Shown: in pieces, positions 29,206-34,768 of the stretch | Layout: every line of letters starts with the position of its first letter | How positions within the stretch are numbered: the first letter of the stretch is position 1 | From: Candidatus Onthousia excrementipullorum | GTDB taxonomy: Bacteria; Bacillota_I; Bacilli_A; RF39; UBA660 | Direction: 5' to 3' | NCBI GenBank assembly: GCA_018712385.1 | Contig: DVHC01000013.1 | Location: forward strand, 1 to 34,768 | Length of the DNA stretch: 34,768 bases | The notes under the pieces: generated by a model | Seen by the model: the letters and a program-made list of their open reading frames with translations, nothing else | Told to the model about the DNA's origin: nothing | Database searches by the model: none | Made by a program: the position numbers and the translations under genes

Positions 29206-31038
29206 CTAACTTCCTAACTGTATTTCAAATGGTGAATTCAAGGTTCCATCACCATTTACAATTTGCACGTTAGATTTTAGATTCATGGATGGCCGAGCCC
29301 CGTTCTTGTTAGAAGGGCTACCGTTGCTCGCGCGGCCGTAGTCGTTGACGCGACGCACGCTAGACGAACTGTATGGTGTTAAAGTCCAATAAGATGTATT
29401 ATTACCATATCTATCAAATTGTCCGGACATTAATTCTCCAAATCTTAATAATCCTACTTTAGCATCTGTCGTTGTGGTATATCCTGACATATCAGTATCT
29501 GTATATTTTGCTAATTTATATGAAGTACCACTTCCTACAGTTCCAAGGTACCATGTGGTACTATCTTCTATCATATCAGTATATGGGCTTCCTACATAGT
29601 TTGTTAGATAGTCGCCATTTAAGAATGAACCTACAGTATTTGTACTTGAAAAAGTTGTATTACTTCCAAAATTAATTGTTTTAAACGTTCCTGAATCTTT
29701 TAGTGGTTCGGCACTGACTATTTTTGTCCCTGTACTATTTTCGTGACTTACTATTCTGTATAGATTATTTTCTTCATTCCCAAATTTTATATATTCTCCA
29801 CTATATCTACTTGACAACAATGTTCCAGAAAGTTCTGTATCGTTATCTCCATTTAGTCTATAAGGATTATCTACTGTACCATTGCCATCTACAATTTTAA
29901 CACTAGATTTTAGATTTATAGATGGCCGAGCCCCGTTCGTGTCAGAAGGGCTATAGTAGTCCGCGTTGCCGTTGTAGTTGACGTTACGCACGAAAGACGA
30001 ACTGTATGGTGTTAAAGTCCACCAAGAAAGTCCATTATTTAAATAACCATTTGTTTTTCCATTATTACTAGATTGATACTCATACATATTAAGTAGTCCT
30101 ACTGAAGCTGTTACAGTTGTGGTACCATTTGGTCTTGTTATACTTCCTAAACTTGTGGCATCTAATGTTGCATCCCATTTAGCATCTGTTACGATAAAGT
30201 TCTCATAATCTCTTAAATTACCTAAGAAACCATCTACTGTTGTATCATTTAACCAATCTTCCATATAACTACCTTCAAAATTAGTTTGATTACTAGGATT
30301 ATAAGTAGTTGTACTTATATTCCACTGGGTTACTAATTTTGTTGTCTTTGCCTCATTATTTACAGATACTGCTCTCCAAAGTTTTCCACTATACCATATA
30401 TAGTTATTAGGGTCTTCTCCTGTTATAAAGGTATCCGTTCCATCATCATAGGTGTCACCACTAGAAAGGTTATCAACTACTATATCTGATACAGGGCCTG
30501 TAGTTACAACTTTCTCAAACAGATGTCCATTATCTGGTAAACTTAAATCATTATAATCTAGTCCTACTTGTACCCCTAAAGTAATAGTTACACTACTACT
30601 AGATTTGTTAGATACTCTAATTGTATAAGTATTACTAGAACCACTAGCATCTGCTTTTTCTAAATTAACTCCTGTAGCAGCTGGTGGAGTATTTACTCCA
30701 TCACCTGTTTTATAACCTGCAGATACATCAGTAGGTAAGCTCCCTTCATAGTAAAAATTAAACCTTGCTGTTCTATTATTGGGGTTAGATAAAACAACTG
30801 TAAACTCTTTTGTCTCTCCTGCTCCTACTGTTAACTTATTACCTTCACTACCATCTACAGTAAGTTTATAAGTTAAATTACCTGTTACTATACTAATAGC
30901 ATTATTTCTTTCCTTACTTACTGTAAACATCGCATAAGAAAAGAAACCACCTACCAATAATAAACAAATAATACCTACTCCTAAAATATAAAACTTAGAT
31001 ATATCTGCTTTCATTAATTCTTTTATCTTATATTTCAT
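29206..31038 (-). CDS. Surface-anchored variable protein with two C-type-lectin-like/DUF6273-type domains (putative DGR target)
   Basis: A 610-residue protein. A cytoplasmic basic start and one TM (about 16-37) lead to a TasA/camelysin-like beta domain (about 40-190, NAISIVTGNLTYKLTVDG). Two related domains follow (about 205-400 and 405-610), each with a W/Y-R-V start, WLN or FLNGDYL, VGLL, and a closing WTLTPYSSS...NGARPS-NLKS. This layout resembles the FGE/C-type-lectin-like folds of retroelement-diversified proteins. Residues 340-372 and 551-583 are the variable blocks (see separate entries). It probably displays a ligand-binding face outside the cell; the ligand is unknown. SD AAGGTGAG upstream of ATG 31038. 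Confidence 0.8.
   Translation of the reverse strand: MKYKIKELMKADISKFYILGVGIICLLLVGGFFSYAMFTVSKERNNAISIVTGNLTYKLTVDGSEGNKLTVGAGETKEFTVVLSNPNNRTARFNFYYEGSLPTDVSAGYKTGDGVNTPPAATGVNLEKADASGSSNTYTIRVSNKSSSSVTITLGVQVGLDYNDLSLPDNGHLFEKVVTTGPVSDIVVDNLSSGDTYDDGTDTFITGEDPNNYIWYSGKLWRAVSVNNEAKTTKLVTQWNISTTTYNPSNQTNFEGSYMEDWLNDTTVDGFLGNLRDYENFIVTDAKWDATLDATSLGSITRPNGTTTVTASVGLLNMYEYQSSNNGKTNGYLNNGLSWWTLTPYSSSFVRNVNYNGNADYYSPSDTNGARPSINLKSSVKIVDGNGTVDNPYRLNGDNDTELSGTLLSSRYSGEYIKFGNEENNLYRIVSHENSTGTKIVSAEPLKDSGTFKTINFGSNTTFSSTNTVGSFLNGDYLTNYVGSPYTDMIEDSTTWYLGTVGSGTSYKLAKYTDTDMSGYTTTTDAKVGLLRFGELMSGQFDRYGNNTSYWTLTPYSSSSVRRVNDYGRASNGSPSNKNGARPSMNLKSNVQIVNGDGTLNSPFEIQLGS
29291..29388 (-). repeat. Variable region 2 (VR2) of the putative DGR target
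   Basis: Partner of VR1. Variable residues are 560, 563, 566, 567, 569, 571, 572, 573, 577 and 578. Codon pairs VR1/VR2 are TTC/AGC, AAC/CGC, TAC/GAC, AAC/TAC, AAC/CGC, GAC/AGC, TAC/AAC, TAT/GGT, GAC/AAC and ACG/AAG, each explicable from a template AAC, AAT or AAG. Confidence 0.85.
29924..30021 (-). repeat. Variable region 1 (VR1) of the putative DGR target
   Basis: A 98-bp block aligned without gaps to 29291-29388 (offset 633 bp). It differs from VR2 at 15 bases in 10 codons (residues 349, 352, 355, 356, 358, 360, 361, 362, 366, 367), all at codon positions 1 or 2. Its 3' end carries the conserved GC-rich GAACGGGGCTCGGCC, which fits an initiation-of-mutagenic-homing site. GC content is far above the surrounding DNA. 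Confidence 0.85.
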
Positions 31039-31061
31039 AGACTCACCTTACCTTATATAAA

Positions 31062-31088
31062 AATAATAACACAAATTGTGTTATTATT
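31062..31088 (-). terminator. 27-bp AT-rich palindrome after trpS
   Basis: Perfect 13-bp arms (AATAATAACACAA and its complement) around one central base, 10 bp beyond the trpS stop, followed on the minus strand by TTTTTATAT. It probably terminates trpS, but as a tight palindrome 24 bp upstream of the surface-protein ATG it could also be an operator. Confidence 0.55.
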
Positions 31089-31098
31089 AAAGAATTTT

Positions 31099-32142
31099 TT
31101 AATCAAAATAGTCAATTAACATAGCTTTCTTTACACGTTTTAAAGTCTCTTCTGCATGTCTATTAGCTTTCTTGCTACCTTCTTTTAACATATCATAAAC
31201 AAGATCAATATTATCTTCATAATACTTCCTTTTACTTCTTATAGGCTCTAATATATCTTCTATTACATCATATAAAAATCTCTTTACTTTAACATCACCT
31301 AAACCACCTTTTTCATAATGATCTTTTAATTCATCTAGATTTTTATATTCAGGTAAATATTTTTTAAAATGTTCGTCATTACATAATGCTTCTAAATAAA
31401 TAAACACCGCATTATTTTTAGTATCCCCAGGATCCTCTACTCTTATATGATTAGGATCAGTATACATACTCATTACTTTCTTTTTAACTGTTTCACTATC
31501 ATCTTTTAAATAGATACAATTACCTAAAGATTTACTCATCTTGGCTTTACCATCAGTACCAGGAAGTCTTCTACAAACCTCATTATCTGGTATTACTGCT
31601 TTAGGTTCTACTAAAGTATCCCCATATATATTATTAAAACTTCTAACTATCTCTCTAGCTTGCTCTAACATTGGTAATTGATCTTCTCCAACAGGAACAA
31701 TAGTAGCATCAAAAGCAGTTATATCTGCTGTTTGACTAATAGGATAATTTAAGAATCCTACTGGAATACTACTACCAAAATCTTTTTGTTTTACTTCACT
31801 TTTTACAGTGGGATTTCTCTCTAATCTAGATAGTGTTACTAAGTTCATATAATACATCGTAAGTTCAGGTAACGCGCTAATCATACTTTGAATAAAGATA
31901 GTTACTTTAGAAGGATCTAGCCCTACTGATAAATAATCTAATGCTACTTCTATTACACTATCTCTAACTTTCTTAGGATTATTAAAATTATCTGTTAAAG
32001 CTTGAGTATCTGCAATAAACACATACATTTCATCATAATCACCTTTATTTTGTAATTCTACTCTATTTTTTAGAGAACCTACATAATGACCTAAATGAAG
32101 GTTGCCTGTAGGTCTATCACCTGTTAAAATAATTTTCTTCAT
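31099..32142 (-). CDS. trpS: Tryptophanyl-tRNA synthetase
   Basis: A 347-residue class I aminoacyl-tRNA synthetase that charges tRNATrp. It shows the HIGH-type motif TGNLHLGHYVGS (HLGH at 16-19), VPVGEDQLPMLEQAREI, and GKAKMSKSLGN with KMSKS intact. Length is typical of the bacterial enzyme. The upstream gap is only about 65 bp and contains a terminator, so there is no room for a T-box leader. SD AAGAAGGAA before the ATG. Confidence 0.96.
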   Translation of the reverse strand: MKKIILTGDRPTGNLHLGHYVGSLKNRVELQNKGDYDEMYVFIADTQALTDNFNNPKKVRDSVIEVALDYLSVGLDPSKVTIFIQSMISALPELTMYYMNLVTLSRLERNPTVKSEVKQKDFGSSIPVGFLNYPISQTADITAFDATIVPVGEDQLPMLEQAREIVRSFNNIYGDTLVEPKAVIPDNEVCRRLPGTDGKAKMSKSLGNCIYLKDDSETVKKKVMSMYTDPNHIRVEDPGDTKNNAVFIYLEALCNDEHFKKYLPEYKNLDELKDHYEKGGLGDVKVKRFLYDVIEDILEPIRSKRKYYEDNIDLVYDMLKEGSKKANRHAEETLKRVKKAMLIDYFD

Positions 32143-32192
32143 AAGTATTCCTTCTTTCTATTTAAGTTTAACATATATTTAAAAGCAGAACA

Positions 32193-32210
32193 AGAGAGCA
32201 TAAGCTCTCT
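32193..32210 (-). terminator. Terminator of the surface-protein pair
   Basis: AGAGAGC (32193-32199) / GCTCTCT (32204-32210), 4-nt loop, overlapping the stop codon of the gene at 32209 and followed on the minus strand by T-rich sequence. Confidence 0.6.
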
Positions 32211-32943
32211 ACTTTATAGTTATAGAATTTAAATAATACTTATCTTTCTCTTTAGTAAATTTATATACAACTGTAGGAAGACTATCTTTATAGTCGTTTA
32301 CAATAGAAGAACTTAAAATACCATTAGTACTATTAAGATCATAAATACCAAGAGAATTAATCTTATTTAAACAATCATCATAACTAGAATATATTTGATA
32401 CTGAGAACTAGAAACATCAACAAATAAATATTGTCTATAAATATCAATACCATCACTTGTTTCTTGAAGTTCACTTGATGATAAAAAATTAATATAATTA
32501 TTATCATCAGGACTATTAATATAACTATATTCGTCTTTTTTTTCGTTATACGACATTATCTTTTCATTAGTAACTAAATCAAATATATCTTCATTAGTAT
32601 AACTAATATTAGGACCAAAATAATACTTTAAAGCTTCAGAAAAAATAGATGCTTTAACTGTACTATTCTGAGAAATTTCTAACAAAGAAGAAACAAAATT
32701 AAGTTTCATTTGATTAGAAAGACTATTAACGTCTGTAATAGGAAGATATTTTATAAAAAACATCTCTAAATCATTTACTTTATCTAAAACATTAATATCT
32801 GTTTCTACATCTGGTACTTCAAATTCATTAGTAGCATTATAATTATCTTTAGTATTTTCTTTCTTAGCAAGGATAACTATACCAGCAATTATCAAAATTA
32901 CAGCTATTAATATTATTATAATAATAATCTTCTTACGCATCAT
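32209..32943 (-). CDS. N-terminally membrane-anchored hypothetical protein
   Basis: A 244-residue protein. The first 28 residues are a basic start plus a strongly hydrophobic Ile-rich segment with no lipobox Cys, so it is an anchored rather than lipid-modified protein. The outside part (about 30-244) is Ser/Asn/Asp/Tyr-rich, with no family motif that I recognise; the end has TVVYKFTKEKDKYYLNSITIK, a pattern seen in extracytoplasmic NTF2-like folds, but that is only a resemblance. It starts 7 bp after the Ig-like repeat protein, so they share an operon and probably a surface role. Confidence 0.7.
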   Translation of the reverse strand: MMRKKIIIIIILIAVILIIAGIVILAKKENTKDNYNATNEFEVPDVETDINVLDKVNDLEMFFIKYLPITDVNSLSNQMKLNFVSSLLEISQNSTVKASIFSEALKYYFGPNISYTNEDIFDLVTNEKIMSYNEKKDEYSYINSPDDNNYINFLSSSELQETSDGIDIYRQYLFVDVSSSQYQIYSSYDDCLNKINSLGIYDLNSTNGILSSSIVNDYKDSLPTVVYKFTKEKDKYYLNSITIK

Positions 32944-32950
32944 ATCACCT

Positions 32951-34768
32951 CTAGTTTAATGCCCAAGCTGGAGGACAACTACCTTTTAATTCCCATGTAC
33001 CATTTCTATATTTATAATAGTTTAATAAATTAATAGAATAAACATCATTCATTAACTCCCAAAGGTACATAGATGTACTTCTATTTCCAGCATTATCTAA
33101 AACATAATATTCCCAGCCCCATACTGTATAGTATTGGGCCCCATTCCAGGTAATTTTACATGATTTATTTACATAGTTAGAATACAATCCTTTAACACCA
33201 GAACCCCCTGAATCACCAGCATCTTCAACTGGCCATGGCTCTCCACATGCTTCTGTTTTTCTATAAGCACAACTTCTTGAAGTAAAGATTTTTGATGTCT
33301 CATTAGTATTACACTGTCTTTCAGTAAAACAGGCTTTACCTTGACTTTGTAATGTTAAACTATAAGTAGAACCACCACAGAAACTTCCACCAACACAGTC
33401 TCCATAAAGACCTGTTTGTATTTTATGGCCATTGAAAGTAGCTGTTTTGGTCCATTTTATGATTGGTGTATAAGGCTTTGTTTTATCTATATAATATACT
33501 TTCCCAGCAAAACATTCTCTACTATTACCAACAGCATCATATACTCTTAATTTGATTGTTCTTTTTCCTTCTCCACTAATTGATACTTTCTTAGTAGAAA
33601 CAGGCTTTTCACCCCAATCTGTCCAAGAGCCTCCTTCATTTCCTGTATACCAACGCCATTTTGTAGTATCACTTGTAAAACCAAAGGTATATGTTATATC
33701 TTTATTTGTCCATTTTCTTTCTGCTATTGTTGCACTAAAACTTGGACATGATGGAGCCGTTTTATCGATTCTTACTGTCTGATTTGCAGGACAACTTGCA
33801 CTATTTCCGGCTTTATCTTTTACGGTTCCAGGAGATGCCGTTGTTGTATTTATTTCATAATTAAAAGTCTTACTAACATTACCTACACAACCACTTCCCC
33901 CTTTATCACTACATGTTCCTTTTATGGTTATTGTTCCGTTTGTCCATGATGTACTTCCTCCACTACTTGTACATGTTGGCTTTGTCTTATCGATTCTTAC
34001 TGTCTGATTTGCTGGACAACTTACACTATTTCCAGCATTATCTTTTACTGTTCCTGGAGATGCCGTTGTTGTATTTGTATTACTATCAAATGTCTTAGTG
34101 GTATTACCTGCACAACCACTTCCCCCTTTATCACTACATGTACCTGTTATAGTTAAATTTGTATTTCTCCAACTACTACTTCCGCCACTACTTGTACATG
34201 TTGGCTTTGTCTTATCTATTTTTACTGTCTGATTTGCAGGACATGTTGTACTGTTACCTGCTTTATCTTTTACGGTTCCTGGAGATGCTGTTGTTGTATT
34301 TGTATTACTATCAAATGTCTTAGTAGTATTACCAGCACAACCACTTCCTCCTTTATCACTACATGTTCCTTTTATTGTTAAATTTGTATTTCTCCAACTA
34401 CTACTTCCTCCACTACTTTCACAAGTTGGCTTTGTCTTATCTATATAATACTCTCCTGTTGTCGCTATACAACTATTTCCATCAGCATCATACACTACTA
34501 ATTTTAATTGATGTTTTCCTTCTGTATTTAAAGTTAACTTTCTATTCGCTGCACCTATATAATTATCTACTGCTACATATTCTCCTCCATCTACTCTTCT
34601 ACTTAATTCCCATTTATATGTATTATCCGGTAATTTCATTGTCACTGTTATATCTTTATTTGTCCATGTCCTTACATTTATATTACTATCAAACTCTACT
34701 TTAGCACAATCTATCCCTTCATAGATTGAATATTTACCACTTCTTTTACTACTTCTATTTCCACTTGT
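32951..34768 (-). CDS. Cys-rich Ig-like repeat surface protein, partial at the right edge
   Basis: The frame is open to the window edge (about 605 residues visible; a GTG at 34645 is internal, since upstream codons continue with NVRTWTNKDITVTMKLPDN). Repeats have the form WTNKDI or WRNTNLTI, GTCSDKGGSGC, TVKDKAGNS, CPANQTVRIDKTKPTC, typical of bacterial Ig-like/adhesin repeats ending in IDKT(K/A)P. Three are near-identical 75-residue copies with four Cys each; two further diverged units and a unique C-terminal domain (about 435-605) follow. There is no LPxTG at the C-terminus (ends PPAWALN). Probably an adhesin or cell-surface stalk. Confidence 0.8.
   Translation of the reverse strand, partial: TSGNRSSKRSGKYSIYEGIDCAKVEFDSNINVRTWTNKDITVTMKLPDNTYKWELSRRVDGGEYVAVDNYIGAANRKLTLNTEGKHQLKLVVYDADGNSCIATTGEYYIDKTKPTCESSGGSSSWRNTNLTIKGTCSDKGGSGCAGNTTKTFDSNTNTTTASPGTVKDKAGNSTTCPANQTVKIDKTKPTCTSSGGSSSWRNTNLTITGTCSDKGGSGCAGNTTKTFDSNTNTTTASPGTVKDNAGNSVSCPANQTVRIDKTKPTCTSSGGSTSWTNGTITIKGTCSDKGGSGCVGNVSKTFNYEINTTTASPGTVKDKAGNSASCPANQTVRIDKTAPSCPSFSATIAERKWTNKDITYTFGFTSDTTKWRWYTGNEGGSWTDWGEKPVSTKKVSISGEGKRTIKLRVYDAVGNSRECFAGKVYYIDKTKPYTPIIKWTKTATFNGHKIQTGLYGDCVGGSFCGGSTYSLTLQSQGKACFTERQCNTNETSKIFTSRSCAYRKTEACGEPWPVEDAGDSGGSGVKGLYSNYVNKSCKITWNGAQYYTVWGWEYYVLDNAGNRSTSMYLWELMNDVYSINLLNYYKYRNGTWELKGSCPPAWALN
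33751..34425 (-). repeat. Three tandem 225-bp repeats in the Ig-like protein
   Basis: Period boundaries marked by TTGGCTTTGTCTTAT fall at 34426, 34201 and 33976, exactly 225 bp apart. The units at 34201-34425 and 33976-34200 are nearly identical; the one at 33751-33975 has diverged. Confidence 0.9.

Noticed and set aside
31062-31088. Perfect AT-rich palindrome as an operator of the surface-protein gene
   Set aside because: It sits 10 bp after the trpS stop and is followed by T residues, so a terminator is the simpler reading; the operator option is only mentioned in the feature entry.
32143-32208. T-box leader for trpS
   Set aside because: The gap is about 65 bp and holds only a terminator and ribosome binding site; too short for a T-box.
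33751-34425. CRISPR-like periodic repeats
   Set aside because: The 225-bp period is in frame with a protein repeat and has no spacers; it is a coding tandem repeat.
1-34768. UGA-as-Trp (Mycoplasma-type) genetic code suggested by the low GC content
   Set aside because: UGA ends several genes (for example the IS accessory ORF and the GNAT gene at 10312) and Trp residues in conserved proteins are encoded by UGG.

Overview
The window looks like a chromosomal segment of a very AT-rich, low-GC Gram-positive bacterium (Bacillota, probably an uncultured host-associated Bacilli/Erysipelotrichia- or RF39-like lineage; the lineage is inferred). Support: the order rimP-nusA-ylxR-infB...rbfA-truB, purine-rich ribosome binding sites of the AAAGGAGG/GGAGTGAT type, sigma-A promoters with 17-bp spacers, and the NatAB, MgtA and CPBP families. 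UGA serves as a stop and Trp is UGG, so the code is standard.

Layout. 1-2287: end of an unidentified repeat element, then a complete IS30-family element (imperfect 23-bp terminal inverted repeats, subterminal direct repeats, a translationally coupled accessory ORF). 2290-3655: two diverged copies of a compact locus resembling a type I toxin-antitoxin system (facing sigma-A promoters, tiny hydrophobic ORF, sequestered Shine-Dalgarno), placed on either side of a NUDIX gene; the second copy precedes a natAB-like ABC exporter. 3656-13226: mostly plus-strand metabolic and stress genes: ABC exporter, GNAT, an AAA/DUF4143 ATPase behind an 18-bp-arm palindrome, a four-gene operon (histidine phosphatase, P-loop kinase, YbaK, Tim44-like), GNAT plus MgtA, and a broken thioredoxin-like gene. 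13274-17355: small hypothetical gene, MacB-type ABC transporter, GT2 glycosyltransferase. 17364-19134: IS1182-family element whose end supplies the last residues and stop codon of a VanY-TruB fusion gene. 19116-27061: translation/transcription-factor block on the minus strand, interrupted by a plus-strand gene for an unrecognised 735-residue protein made of repeated helix-turn-helix-like units with sigma-factor-like ends. 27193-28840: CPBP membrane protease and an Rpn/PD-(D/E)XK gene split by a frameshift at a perfect A_AAA_AAG slippery heptamer. 29206-34768: cell-surface region with a two-domain variable protein, trpS, an anchored hypothetical protein and a Cys-rich Ig-like repeat protein running off the right edge.

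The most important observation is in the surface protein at 29206-31038. Its two C-terminal domains share a roughly 98-bp, unusually GC-rich block. The copies differ at 15 nucleotides, all at first or second positions of ten codons that can each be derived from AAC, AAT or AAG, with no third-position change, while flanking homologous sequence does show third-position changes. This is the signature of adenine-directed mutagenesis by a diversity-generating retroelement (DGR), with two variable regions in one protein. No reverse transcriptase or template repeat is present in the window, so they would have to act from elsewhere in the genome.

Other notable items are the paired type I TA-like loci, the VanY-TruB fusion, the repeat/sigma-like protein inside the infB-rbfA block, the possible programmed frameshift in the Rpn gene, and a RimP reduced to its N-terminal domain.
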